DNA of 64,000 nucleotides from positions 11,532,001-11,596,000 of the forward strand of contig CM114271.1 in NCBI GenBank assembly GCA_050084515.1. The letters are read 5' to 3'. Each line of letters opens with the position of its first letter. Positions within the stretch are counted from its first letter, which is position 1. The translations under genes were made by a program, and so were the position numbers. Shown piece by piece: positions 27,151 through 40,262 of this stretch. The notes under the pieces are model-generated. The model did not search any database, had not been told where the DNA came from, and was given only the letters and a program-made list of their open reading frames with translations. Source of the stretch: Blasia pusilla (Eukaryota; Marchantiophyta; Marchantiopsida; Blasiales).

Positions 27151-28212
27151 GGGACTAGTATAGAACATTTCCATCCTTCCCTCATTGCCATCATACATCC
27201 CGCATCTGCACAGAACAAATCAACAACTTCACCTTTAGGACATGCCAACATGCCAAATTGCATAAATACATGCACACAACTTCACCTTTAGGACATGCCG
27301 ACATGCCAAATTGCATAAATACAAGGACACCGTCATTGAAGTTATAGAAATAAGGTTGTCTAACCTGTTGTAGCTTCGTGTTGTAGTGCTCAAGGAAGGT
27401 CTGCAAAACTGACAAACTCTAGCAGCCGCCATAGATGAGGAACAAAATTGTCCGACCGATAGCCTCTGTTGGGGTGCTCAATGCAAAACTGCAAAACCGC
27501 CGCCGTCCATCTATAAATTCAAAGCATTCCATGGCACATCAGTATGCAAAGGCCATAGGTTCATCCTCAAAGATAGTCAACATTTTATACAGAGTCTGCA
27601 CAATTTCCAACAGCCGGCTATCTATCACACAATGTACCAACACATGTAAATTTACACTCTTGATTAGGTTCAAAATATGTCTATAGTCTATCAAAATTGT
27701 GAAAGAAGTTTTAGAGGGTCTTGGTTCATGTCATTACATGATGCAGCTGCAACTCTAATGTCGCCCCGAAGGAGCTCCACTTGTGGACAAAGTTTCCATT
27801 TCTAACGCATCCAATGCCGGAGTCGAGAAAAGGGGCAGCGGAGTAGAATGAAAGTCTCCGCCATCCACATCAGCATGCTGGTCTTCACTTGGCACCGCCT
27901 CCTCTCGCTGTATGTGTCCAGCTCCAGCCACCTAATTACCACCCGAAGTGTTTCAGCCCTAAATCAGCATTGTACGTTGCAGATTTTGAAGATCATCAAT
28001 CTACTTTACCCTAAAAGATGTGAGAAAGGGATGGAACACAACCTGGTCACTTCCGCTAAGCACGCCATCATTGTCCAAGTTCACAGCAACCGCTACAGGG
28101 TGTCCATCTCCCGTCGGCTCTTGCTGAAAAGCCACATGAATGTGTGAGGCAAGTACAACTCATCCAGAAAAAATAAATATCTCAAAGGATTTAGTATAGG
28201 AATGTTGTGTAC

Positions 28213-28680
28213 CTGCAATCCCGTCTCTAAGTCCGTCTTCTTCTTCATTTCGGCCAGCATGATCCTTCTCCTCCTTTTCAAGGACTCTTTAGTTCTCCCC
28301 GTAGGATACTTGGATCTCACAGTAGGCTCACCTTGCACCACCACTTGGTCCGGGCTAGGCGACTTACGGTATCCACGGGATGCTTGGCGTGCACTGGACT
28401 CTACAGGATGAAGGCGAGGAGATTTCCTTGTATCACGCATGACCCTAGAAGATCTCTCCGTGGTGGGCCTACCGAATCTAGAGGTGGGTCTTAGATTCCG
28501 TGGGTGCACACTGACCAGCTCAATTGGCTCATCTGAAAATACAGGCTCTACGTCAGGCCGCCCCAACCTCTCCTCCATCCTGTGTGTTCCTGCCAAATCT
28601 GGAGATCTATGACCATCATCTACAGAGTCAAAGTCACTGGAGTCCACAATCTCCATATCCACACCTCCCTACACACATGT
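28213..28680 (-). CDS. Cargo exon, basic/acidic protein of unknown function
   Basis: A minus-strand exon between acceptor TGTGTAG (about 28,673) and donor CAG-GTACAC (28,212). It starts GGVDMEIVDSSDFDSVDDG, is rich in Arg, Ser and Pro, and ends with a basic helix (RTKESLKRRRRIMLAEMKKK). No family recognised. It lies antisense to the transposase, downstream of the C2H2-like exon on the same strand, and may belong to the same gene. Captured host exons are common in MULEs; that origin is inferred. Confidence 0.4.
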
Positions 28681-28805
28681 TTACCAAATGACAAATCATA
28701 TGAAATGCACAAGAGTAGAAAACATGCATAGAATGTACAAACTGTGCCTAGTTTCAATGGAGATGGGATAATTCAAGGACTAGAATGAAAGGACAAGATT
28801 TGTAC

Positions 28806-29244
28806 CCTGGACACAGCATTAGCATGGCTGCAGCCAAGTCCATCCACATACATACGTGTCACTTTCTCTCTCATTTTTGCTACTATAAACGGTTTTTTTG
28901 TAATTATACTTGAATCGAGGGACAAAGTATTGCTCGCTGATGAACCAGGCATGCCGATGCGCTCTACGCATCCCATCTAATACTGCAAGAGACTGCTCAA
29001 CCTGTTGTTTTCTAGTCTCTAAACCTGCATCCCATCGAAAAGGTTTCTGCCTATCCATCATCCACACAGCAGATAAGTGGTGGAACTCAGCTCGACATCT
29101 CCAATATGTCGCACGATGTACCCTATCAGCAGGTACGTGGGAAGGGAGAAGCTTATGACCGGCCTCTATCCATCCCCTCACTATGGTCGTAGGGCGCACC
29201 AAAGCACTCTCCAATTCCTCCCTGGCCTTCTCAAACTCCTCCAC
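28806..29244 (-). pseudogene. Cargo exon, helical protein of unknown function
   Basis: The open frame reads VEEFEKAREELESALVRPTT, then EAGHKLLPSHVPADRVHRAT and WDAGLETRKQQVEQSLAVLD, mostly predicted helix. After a run of T at about 28,893 the coding signal moves to another frame (MYVDGLGCSHANAVSR) and reaches a donor GG-GTACAA at about 28,805, so one frameshift is likely. No family recognised. It sits between the other two cargo exons on the same strand. Confidence 0.35.
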
Positions 29245-29603
29245 CTTGGCTAAGCAAGCCTATGAGGTTTGCTGGAAATCTGCAGTACGATGAGCTTCAA
29301 ATGCAATCAGCAGATCAGTAAGTGCAGGCATGGGGACATACGGCCCGACAGCCCTTGTCGCATGGTCTTTGGCTTTGTTGAGGATAGCATTCTTCTTCGC
29401 CGCCAGTTAGCCCAACGTTGCAAAGATCGTGCCTCTAAGTGAGATTGCCGAGAAGGATGTGTGTGAGTCCTTGCATAGAAGCGTGTGTGTGAGTCCCTGC
29501 ATGGAAATCTGCAGTATGACAGAGATTCTGACCCTTAAGCAAAACCAGGCAATTACATGAGCAATCTATCTAGGATTCAATCACATAGTGGACCCACGCT
29601 TAC

Positions 29604-29945
29604 CCTCGTCTTCATCGTCATCTTCTATGCCTTGAATATCAGCATCTGACTTCTTCTTCCCTGTGATACAAGGTGTTCCAGGCACTGGCCTAAGCCAGTG
29701 TGAAGCAAGGTGGGAGTTGAAAGCTTCCGGCGTGCGGAAAAATTCAATGCACTTGGAGCACAAGCAAACGTACTGCTTGTGCTCCTCGCTGTAGCAATAG
29801 TGGACCCACTCCACTGGATCCCTCCACAGTGATGTTTGGTAAGCCTGCTTTTGAGAAGGGGGTGGGCTTTTGCCCATAAACGCAGCAAACATGTTTAGAG
29901 GCTCAAGGTAGGAGGGCTCTTTCTCCACGTCTCCCTTGTAAAATG
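29604..29945 (-). CDS. Cargo exon with a C2H2-type zinc finger
   Basis: The minus-strand exon contains EPLNMFAAFMGKSPPPSQKQ, a tryptophan-rich stretch, and then CSKCIEFFRTPEAFNSHLASH. That is a C-x2-C-x12-H-x3-H finger. It ends in an acidic tail at a good donor (GACGAGG-GTAAGC, 29,603). An acceptor (TTACAAG) lies near 29,946. A single finger of this kind usually binds DNA or RNA. The gene is antisense to the transposase and could be a captured host gene or a second element-encoded protein. Confidence 0.5.
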
Positions 29946-30240
29946 GGCCCTATGTAACAACATTATCAACCATACAAGTAAGCATGAAATAGTTACCTTG
30001 GGCATTGAAAGACAACAGGCACGAGATGAGCACACACTTCTCAGGTGGAATTTTATTTTCCCGGATGATAGCATACGCATATCAGGTTTAGGCTTATGTG
30101 TTAACTAGTAAATATGAAACTAAATAGAAAAGGAAGAGCTAGAGGCAGGGCAATGAAAATTCGCCATTCAGAATACTAGTATTCCTAGGACGTGCCCATG
30201 ACCGCCCAAACAAACCATCTAAAAAGTAGAAAGAGAAGCT

Positions 30241-30715
30241 TATGACCGCCAAGCTCAAGTTGTCTGCAAGGTAGAGGTGAGGCTTGCCCATGACCGCCAA
30301 GCTCAAGTCGTCTGCAAGGTAGACGTGAGGCTTGCCCATGACCGCCCAGCTCAAGTCGTCTACAAGGTAGACGTGAGGCTCGTCCATCACCGCCCAGCTC
30401 AAGTCATCTACAAGGTAGACGTGAGGCTTGCCCATCACCGCCCAAACAAGTCGTCTACAAGGTAGACGTGAGGCTCGTCCATCACCGCCCAGCTCAAGTA
30501 GTCTACAAGGTAGACGTGAGGCTTGCCCATCACCGCCCAAACAAGTCGTCTACAAGGTAGACGTGAGGCTCGCCCATCACCGCCCAGCTCAAGTCGTCTA
30601 CAAGGTAGACGTGAGGCTTGCCCATCACCGCCCAAACAAGTCGTCTAAAAGGTAGACGACTGACTTGCCCATCACCGCCCAAACCCGTCGTCTAAAAGGT
30701 AGACGTGGGGCTTGT
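30241..30715. repeat. Minisatellite, about ten 47/48-bp units, each with a hairpin
   Basis: The marker gtagacgtgagg starts at 30319, 30367, 30415, 30462, 30510, 30557, 30605, 30652 and 30699. Steps are 48 (GCTCAAG units) or 47 (AAACAAG units) and alternate in the middle, giving a 95-bp dimer. Each unit contains the inverted repeat CGTCTAC-AAG-GTAGACG. Frames through it are open on both strands but repetitive. Confidence 0.93.
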
Positions 30716-30931
30716 TCGTGATTCTCAGCTTACATGAATACTATCCCTATATTGAAGATCTATATGTAGGTACTTCGGTATATGGTTTACGACAAGAACT
30801 AGGCCTCAAAAAGTAAACACAAACCCTAAATCTCCTAAACATTCCCTAGGATTTCAATATGCAGAAGATTGTCCTCCACGTGCAAGAAGATGAGTCAAGC
30901 ACACCTCATTAGTCACTTAGTTGAATTCGGT

Positions 30932-31310
30932 CTACCAAGGAACACAACTTGTATGACGAAAGAGGATGAACACACATGCACTATGTGTTAAGAGCTTACC
31001 CCGAGCTAAATTCAGAATGGCCAATGAGCTGATAACTTCAGATAAATCCACATGTTGGTCCTTTTCCAAATGTAGTTGATCATCAATGTCAGTCTGGCCG
31101 ATAAGGTAAACCGTTTTAGGAGTGACCCCAATCACCCAAGGGACGTTGTTGCTATCATCTACATCCTCTGTGGCATTTAACCTCCGCTTTAATCGGATAG
31201 TGCATACTAATTTTGATACCATGTTCTGTTGTGATGCCTCCATCAGATTCCCAGCACGTGGTACCCACGCATCCCTAGCTAAAAGCCACGTGGTACCCAG
31301 CATCCCTAGC
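30932..31310 (-). CDS. Possible cargo exon, unknown
   Basis: The minus-strand frame includes VSKLVCTIRLKRRLNATEDV, WVIGVTPKTVYLIGQ and LSEVISSLAILNLARG, then a donor-like GGGTAAGCTC near 30,999. Composition looks coding. No family recognised. It lies upstream of the finger exon on the same strand and could be part of one gene. A short direct duplication (cacgtggtaccca...catccctagct) covers about 31,255-31,312. Confidence 0.3.
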
Positions 31311-33524
31311 TGCCTGTTCTATGCAATGGTATGTATCTAGACCCTTGATTGCTAGACAAGAAACGTGTAACGTTTTCTGGTTTCCTAACTAGCATATTCA
31401 AAGTGTGCATCCTATTTGCATCACAGAACTGGACGATATTGGACATGATGCGATACGTACTACTCTACAAGCCCTACAACTGAGGCAAATTCACATTCAA
31501 GACCTAGGTCCACAGTAGTGGCAGATTTGATAGCAGCAAGGAATTTGAGCGCTTATGTGCTCCCCTGCAAGAATTGCAAATGCTGGTAAGGAACTTGATC
31601 TGTGTGAGCCATATTTCTACATCAGGAAGACATATTCATACCTACATCAAATATTTGGCTTTCTGGTGGGTTGGATCGAGTGGAGATATCCTCTAAATAT
31701 GCCTTGTATTTGTGCAGCAGAGATAGAAGGTCAGCCCACTGGTAAACATATAATGAGACGGAGTCTGAATGACTATTTACCTTATGTCTGTGCTCAAAGA
31801 AGTTCCATACGATGTACAATAGGCGACACGATGGTTCTGTATGGACGCCTAGAAGAGAACAAAGACAGAAAACGTTCAGGTTTTCTTCTCACTTAAATAA
31901 TTCATGACAGGGCAGCAGAACAAAGATTTGCATCAAGCGCCCTACAAATCTTCGCAACTGAAAGTATTCATTCAAAGACGATTAAGTCGATATATCCCTC
32001 ACAACCGCATGTTCAGTAACCAGTTCAAACAAAATTTATATACTGCAAATAGATTCAAATATATTTCCATTGCCTGAAAAGTTGCCACACGTTGTACAAT
32101 AGGCGACACGATGGAGCTGTATGAACGCCTGGAAAAATACAGAAACACCAACCTGGTAATTGTCGAACAAAGTCAGAAAGAGGAGAGAGGAGAAGAGAAG
32201 AGAAGAGAAGAGAACGGGCTCCTTAATTTAGTTCAACCTTTTCACTGAAACTCGGTCTTTCGTAGACCGCCGCACATTCCCTCTATCATGCTCGAGATTT
32301 ATGACCGTCATCGTCGTGATGACAACGGCTGAGGTGATGGGTGTTGCTCCCCTCCTGTGTTACCGAGTGTTACTCCTTCTCCAAACATGGGGTTTCACGC
32401 TTGCCAAACTGGTCTTGCAGTTGGCCGGCCCCTGTTGTTTCGAGATCTAGATGTGGTTGACATGGGACTTGATTGAGCGGGGTTGGGGATCGGAGACGTC
32501 GGCTTCTAGGGTCAAGATTGTGTGCAAAGCGAAGTCGTGAAGTACAGAGAAAATCGAAGAAACGAAGTTTCTCCAATCCTACTTCTGTTTACGGTTTCTA
32601 AGGAACTTTAGGTCCAGACGTCTACAATATTACGGTTGGTCATGATACAGTCCCGGGGATTATTGTAAGAGGGATCTTCATGAAAGGGTTCACATCCTTT
32701 CATGAGATGTGAACCCTGTCATCTCTGATGTTGCACTTCATCCTTAAGCCGGTTAGCTGAGATCGGAGATGAAAGGATGCGGGTGCAAGCTTGTCGCAAT
32801 CGAATCCAACAGGACTAGTTGGGCAGGTTTCTGTGTTTGAGCTCCATAGAGTACAAGTAAGGGGCATGTATACTAGCCTTCCGAGACTGCCGATGTTGCA
32901 CTTGACCCTTAAGCCGACAGGAGCCGCTAACCCGCGCACCATCGGGAAGGGATGTCTGGGAAATTGGGGCATGTATTTATTTGCCACAATCGCATTCCTA
33001 TGCGTTCGGCGTTCTCCTAGTGCTACAAATATGCCCAGAAAACTCTGCAAATTTGATCTCACAGCGGCTTCATTTCTCTTCCTCACAAATAAAGTTCCGG
33101 ATTGTAATGCATATTGCCCGTGGACTCCCTAAGGACATAGAACACCGTTTGCTTCGGCTACTGAAATTCTTAAGTGTACTAAGAGAAGAGAATCACCAAC
33201 TTCATAAACGGATGTCAATGTTGCTGATGCTCGGGTCCAAAGATTCGATTGAATGACTGAGCGGCTGATCAAAGAAAAGAGGAGAAAAAAAGAAAAGAGA
33301 AGAGAAACCCCAACCTCATAGGCCCGAAAGGCGATTTGTGGCAGAAAGAAAGCTCTCAAGGCGGATTTGCGGATTTGTGGCAGGCCGGGATGAAGCCCTC
33401 AAGTCGATCATTGGGACCAATTCCAAAAAGACGTAGCAGACCGAAAAAACGCAGCAGACTGGGTTTCAGGTTTGGCGTTCGGAGGTGAGGGTTCCGTCCG
33501 CCCCGCCCCGCCGTCTGCTCCACC
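31311..33524. other. MULE interior without recognised genes
   Basis: Holds two copies of a segment tgtacaataggcgacacgat at about 31,814 and 32,094, an (AGAAG)n run at about 32,190-32,213, and two copies of gatgttgcactt...cccttaagccg at about 32,726 and 32,892. No convincing exon. Confidence 0.5.
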
Positions 33525-33640
33525 CCGCCGTCCGTCCGTCCATCCGTGAGCTCATCCGTCCATCCGTCCGTCCGTCCAACGGTCCGTCCGTCCATCCGTC
33601 CGCCCATCCGTCCGTTCGTCCACCCGTCCGTCCTCCGTCA
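33525..33640. repeat. CCGT/CCAT subterminal array, right end of MULE
   Basis: Runs of GTCCGTCCGTCC and GTCCATCC mirror the GGAC array at the left end. The Pro-Ser-Val-Arg open frame here is an artefact of the repeat. Confidence 0.9.
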
Positions 33641-33662
33641 GACTCCGTCCGCTCAACCGAAC

Positions 33663-33771
33663 TGCTGTCCGCTGCCGGTATTACCGACCCTAATCCCGTG
33701 CCGAACCGCCTGCGCCTAAGGCCTAATCTACGCGGCCTTAAACGCATGGCCGCGGCTATCTATGGCTTTCA
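33663..33771 (-). repeat. MULE right terminal inverted repeat
   Basis: The reverse complement aligns without gaps to 21,803-21,911. Confidence 0.9.
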
Positions 33772-33779
33772 GCAGAAGT
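33772..33779. repeat. Target-site duplication, right copy
   Basis: GCAGAAGT, identical to 21,795-21,802. Confidence 0.82.
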
Positions 33780-34306
33780 AGAAGACTGAAATCATATGGA
33801 GTCTCCACCAAGCTAGCGACGTTTTTTATTCTCCAAGCACGAATGTGCCATTTATTCCGCTTGCCGCTGTGGAGCTCTATGACCCAAAGCTCTTAAAAGA
33901 CGGTCTTACAAGCAGCTCAGTCCTTCGCAACCGGTGCGTAGATTGTGGAGCTCCCCTTTCTCATAATCGGAATATAGTAAGGATGTGTAGGCTTTCCTAC
34001 CAGTGCAACGGCACCTTCTCTTGAAGTTCTACCTCTGCTTTGTCACAAGCATTGTTTATAAGTTTATAACCTAGACGGGTTCGCGCAATCCCAATTCCCG
34101 TTTATTTTGGCTTTGCTTTGAGCTATGATCACTATGTCATAGTGAGATTAAATGTTTGTGCATGGGTTCACTTTACTACTCAGATTAAGGAGACACCGTT
34201 GCTATCTCTCTTCTTTTTCTTTACATTTCTTAGGCTCTATCTCTCTTCTTTTTTTAATTTTCTTAGGCTTTGGAACATAGTGTACCACATTGTAGATGTC
34301 CTCTAT

Positions 34307-34515
<209 letters not shown>

Positions 34516-35340
34516 CCCCAAAACTACAAGTCCCGATCGTATGTTGAGACGACATGTTCTAAAGCACTACTAATGGGTAGCTTATAATGAGTGAACCGCG
34601 TGCAAGCAATATGGCAATACTCTCTATCGAGTTGCCCATTGCTTTAGTTGGAACCTATAGTGAGCTTGCGATGTCGTTCCCGTGGTTGGTAGGTGTGGAT
34701 TAGTGTGTCATGTTATCCATGTGACTTGTGGCAGTTGTGCCACGAGTAAGATGTCCAGTGGACTTAGTTGGAAAAATGGAGACCTCTACTTCTTTTGAAG
34801 CTGGATTCACGAGCCCTCCTCTACAGCTTAATTTCACGGCTGTTCACCTTGGCAGGTAGTGATGATCTCTGGGGGTAACAATCAGGCTCTCTTTGGGCAC
34901 CCTGCCGCTTGGAGGCAGCCCCTCCGCACAAATAGGTCAGGGAGTCCCTATCTGGACTCTCGGGCTAGGAGCTTAAACATTCTCCCAGATCCTAAATTAG
35001 TTGTTTGCCAAACCTCTACATATAATCAGCGGCCTTGAACCCAATATATCTCCGTCCTCCCAAGCTTGTAAGGAGTATCAGTTCACCTATCAAAGGCGCA
35101 TACCAAAGCTCAGCATCCCCTAGCTGGGTGGGGAATACTGGCATATTTATGTGAGACGATCAAAGGCCCCCTGCAGTTCAGATGTGGGCAGAGAGTTCAA
35201 TCTGGTCTATAGGAGGAGACAACGGTTCCACATGATCATTTTTGGTGTACGTCCCACAATAGACTTCGTCACATTTAAGATCATGTGCGCAGCTTTGGGC
35301 TTTGAATTCCTCGCTAATGCTGGAGTTACTCGGATGACGA

Positions 35341-36420
35341 ATGGCCATCAATGTATCTTCAAGGCGTCCATCAAGAGCAGAGGAGGCCAATACTTGGATT
35401 GCCACAAAACTATGTGTCTCAAGAACTGAGAGGTGCCTACAACTTGGGGCTATGATAGTCGAGGGTGGTTTTAGCTTGAAGGAAAGGCCCATCTCCACAA
35501 AACCGTTGCTGATCTACACACCTAATATCTTTAGTGCTCTCCAAGGAACCAGTGATGAAGAGCCTGCACATGAAGAGGTTCCATGTTGCAAGCAACCACA
35601 CCTACGCCAAGAGCGTGCCCGCCAACCCCCAACCCACTTAGTGGCAGGTCTCCGTTTGGATACCTGGAACTTCTGTGGACTAACCCATGCAATGAAGCAG
35701 CTGGAGGTTGCTGAAGTTTTGCTGAAAAATCAAAAACATATATGCGGTGGTCAAGAAACTTGGGAAACCAAGTTAACGGAGATACCCCATGTACCATACT
35801 ATGCATGGTTTGGAAAGATGTGCAAAATCTAGGCGGACAACAACAGAGGTATGAAGGGTGTCGGGTTCTTCATCAGAGACTTCATGGTGGACACGCATGA
35901 GATCATTACCACAGGGCTCGAGTATGAACACAACATATGGGTCAAAGTCCGAGCAAAGTGCAACTCGCAGGATATGTATGTTGGGTGTATTTACATGCCT
36001 ACAAACAGTGAATCTGTTGCTGTAACAGAGACTGCTTTTGATATTGTGAAAACTGATTGCCTTGGGTTCCATACAAAGGGAAACATAGTCTTGTTGGGAG
36101 ACTTCAATAGTTGGGTGGGGCAAGGCACCGATTCCCAAGCGGATATCGGGATGTTTGGAGATGTGAGAGTGAATGGCAATGGCACACGGTTGATCACGAT
36201 GTTGAGGGAACTTCAATTGATGGCACTGAATGATAGGCATAAGGTGAGTTCCCGGGCTTGGACTAGGGTCAACTTCAAGGAGAATGAAAGCTTCATTGTG
36301 GACTACATAGCTGTGGATGAGGAACTCTACACACGCAGTGGGAAGATCACAGTGGATGCAACAGACATTGGAAGATCATATCATTCATTGGTTTGGACAC
36401 AGTTGCAGCAAAGGCTAAAA
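35341..36420 (+). pseudogene. LINE ORF2 APE endonuclease domain (copy B)
   Basis: The frame opens at 35,341. Endonuclease motifs appear in order: DTWNFCGL, the catalytic Glu in GGQETWE, then YVGCIYMPTN, LLGDFNSWVG (catalytic Asp/Asn), SFIVDYIAVD and the C-terminal Ser-Tyr-His (S-D-H in active enzymes) in GRSYHSLVW. A TAG at 35,830-35,832 splits the first motifs from the rest. The enzyme would nick target DNA to start reverse transcription. With S-Y-H in place of S-D-H and one stop, this copy is inactive. Neighbouring (CT)n tracts suggest what the enzyme cut. Confidence 0.88.
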
Positions 36421-39250
36421 TGCTCGACCAAACCAGTGAAGAGAATGATCAAGAAATGGAGGATAGAGGACTTCCAAGATGAGGGCAACAAGAAGGTGTA
36501 CATTGGCAAGCTGGAAGAAAATCTCTTGGCATATGACACTTTCATTGCATCTACCGTCAAGACCTTTGGGTTCACAAGAACAACTGTGGACATAGTGCTG
36601 GCATGGTGGGAGCGTGGCATGACACATGCCGCTGAGATTGCTGTCGGCAGGAAATTGATAATATGCGGCAGAGCCGTTAAATGGTGGTCCTTGGAACTCA
36701 AGGCAGACATTGCCAAACAAAGGGAAGCGTATGTGACAAGTGCCAAAGCCAGGGACGATGCATCCTTGTGGGCAGAGTATGTGGCCCAACGCAAGGAAAC
36801 ATGTCTTCTCGTGCACATGCACAAGAAGAAATTCAACCAAGTGACATACTCATCCATCAATGAGAATTTCACTGAGAATTAGAAAAAGTTTTGGATGGAA
36901 GTGCAGAAATTGAGCAAGGCCACGGACAAAAATGACGTAAAGGCCTTGAAGAGAAAAGACGGTGGAATGGTGGCCACTGCTAAACAGATCCGACATGTGT
37001 TGGAAGGCCATTACAAGGAGTTAGGCAAGAAGCCCGCTTGGACATCCCTTGAAGAGCAAAACCTCGAGAGGGTGGTGGAGGATTTTGTTAAGATACAACG
37101 GGAGAAGGTAGATGATGAGGTTGAGCTGGGCAACCCATATAACGATTGGTTCTCCTTGGCTGAGGAGGGAGCAGCCATCAAAGAACTTGTGAACCACAAA
37201 GCAGGCGGTGGTGATGAGCTTGTGAATGAGCTGTTGAAGTATGGCGATGATGCTATGGCTCGTTCTCTAGTGAGTCTCTTCAACCTGGTCTGGCGGGCAG
37301 AAGTCATCCCACAAAGATGGCGGGTGGGAATCATCGTGAACCTCTTCAAGAAGGGTGAGCGAGAAGACCCTGGAAACTACAGGGGTATTACATTGCTGAG
37401 TGTAGTCGGGAAGCTCCTTTGCCGTATACTCAACAATAGGATCCCTATGTACCTGGAGGAGAATTGTGTCATCAAGGAAGGTCAAGCTGGCTTCCGACAA
37501 GCCCGAGGATACGTGGATCACATCTTCACTTTCAGTCAGATTATCCAGTGTAGGAAAAAAGAGGGGAAACCCACCTATTGCTTCTTCTTGGACCTCAAGA
37601 AGGTATACGACACTATATGGCGTGACGGGCTGTATTATAGCTTGTGGAAGGCGGGGCTGAGAGGGAAAATGTGGAGGGAGGTGGAGAATATGTACGAGAA
37701 CACAAGGAGTAGAGTTCTGGTGAATGGCCAAAAGAGTGGGACATTCGACATCAAGCAAGGAGTGGCTCAAGGATGCCCGCTCTCCCCCACTCTCTTCAAC
37801 ATTTTCGTGAATTCCCTATTGGAAGAAATGGAGGATAGTGGACTAGGCATACAGGTGGGCAACAGCTTTGTTGTTGCCCTCATGTTTGTTGATGACTTTG
37901 GTGGCCTCGAGGAAACAGGAGAGAAACTCCAAGAGATGATCTCCCTGACCAAAATCTGGTGTGACATGTGGGGCATGGAGGCAAATGTATTGAAGTGCGG
38001 TGTGATGATTTTCAATGGCAAGGAGGAGGATCAAGACCAACAGTGGTATTGGGGTGAACAAGAGATCCCCCGTGTGGCTACATACACCTATGTGGGCATA
38101 GAATTCTCGGAAGATTGCATGTGGGATGCACACATCAAGAAGACTACTGAGAAAGGCCACAAGAAGGTGAACGGTCTGTCCAGATTCCTACACTCCTAGG
38201 ATATCACATCAGAAGTAAATCGCTCTATCATTTTGCAAACCATTCGTCCCTCGCTGGAATACGGGGCAGCAATGTGGGATGCCAACACCAAAAGAAGGGA
38301 TAGGCTTGAAGTTGTGCAGCTGAAGGCGTTTCGGGGTATGATGTCAACCTCATCACGAACAGCCCGAGTTGGTGTAAGATTAGAACTAGGAGTGGAACCC
38401 TTGGAGGATAGACGTGACATTGCCAAGTTGAAATGGTGGAGGAAATTGGAGACAATGGACTCCCATCGCTATCCTTAAGAGGTGATGGGGAAAATGTGGA
38501 CCCAAAGAAGACCCGTAAAGTAGGCCAAATCTTGGACGAAAAAGATTCAAGAGATTGTGCAAACTTCCAAGCTCCCAACAGGACCTGAACTGTGGGAGCA
38601 AGATGAGAAAGCATTCGTGGATACCATAACCAAAGCAGTGGGCAAACGCTCACAACAGAACAGTATGGAGGAAGCCATGAAAATTTCTTACCTCTCTCTC
38701 TTGACGGTATATCCTGAGAAGGCAGAACTCAAGAACTATTTTTGGGGAACCCCTTGCTTGGGAACCCGGCTCAAGTTCAAGTTCAGAACGGGAGCAATCC
38801 CCTTGAACCATAAGAAAAGCAGGATGGGAACACAACTAAACTCTTGCGCCGTGTGTGACGATGGGGATGAAACCTCTTGTCATTACTTGGTCTCTTGCGC
38901 AAAATTCACAACTCATAGAGCAAGAGCATATGTTGATATTGCTAAGTTGGTAGCACCAGAATTGTTCAACATATTTAGTAGCCTTGATTCATTGCCCAAA
39001 GTTGATGCACTGGTAAGTAATGTCCATTGGGGATCCCAATCAGGTAAAGTAGATGGTGTGGTGAAGAGTTTCTTGGCTAACACCTGGAAGCTCCGCACCA
39101 ACACGTTGTTTGGTCAGCACTCACAGTTGTTTGGTCAGCACTCACACTATATGAGAGTGTCTCCCTCCTCTCATATGGTACCTTCTTTACTTGCTTCTCT
39201 CTCTACACTCATCCTAGTCTCAAGCACCGTCCAACCAAGGTGCCGGGTCT
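36421..39250 (+). pseudogene. LINE ORF2 reverse transcriptase and C-terminal finger (copy B)
   Basis: After a linker with a TAG at 36,880, RT motifs run in order: NLFKKGEREDPGNYRGITLL, GQAGFRQARGYVDHIFTF, the first catalytic Asp in FLDLKKVYDTIW, GVAQGCPLSPTLFNIFVN, and FVDD for the other two Asp. The frame stops at TAG 38,197; copy A has CGA there. Further stops are TAA at about 38,476 and TAG at about 38,521, where copy A has sense codons. The last block has CAVCDDGDETSCHYLVSC, a zf-RVT-like finger. Length and motif order match a standard plant-type LINE ORF2. Confidence 0.9.
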
Positions 39251-39272
39251 AAAACTCAGCAGGGCACTAAAG

Positions 39273-40262
<990 letters not shown>

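Larger units (their letters stand above)
21803..33771 (+). mobile_element. Complete Mutator-like element (MULE), about 12 kb
   Basis: Ends are 109-bp inverted repeats that align without gaps (position pairs sum to 55,574) with only a handful of mismatches, flanked by an 8-bp duplication. Inside lie GGAC-type subterminal arrays at both ends, a MULE transposase gene on the plus strand, three tandem arrays and antisense cargo exons. The two terminal bases of the repeats do not pair. The near-identity of the repeats suggests a fairly recent insertion, although the transposase now has two in-frame stops and a frame change. Mobility would need a transposase from elsewhere. Confidence 0.88.

Noticed and set aside
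30139-30655. Repeat proteins read through the 47/48-bp minisatellite
   Set aside because: The frames follow the repeat on both strands and have no start or splice context.
33485-33781. Pro-Ser-Val-Arg protein (and similar frames at 21.9-22.5 kb)
   Set aside because: Produced by the GGAC/CCGT subterminal arrays of the MULE.
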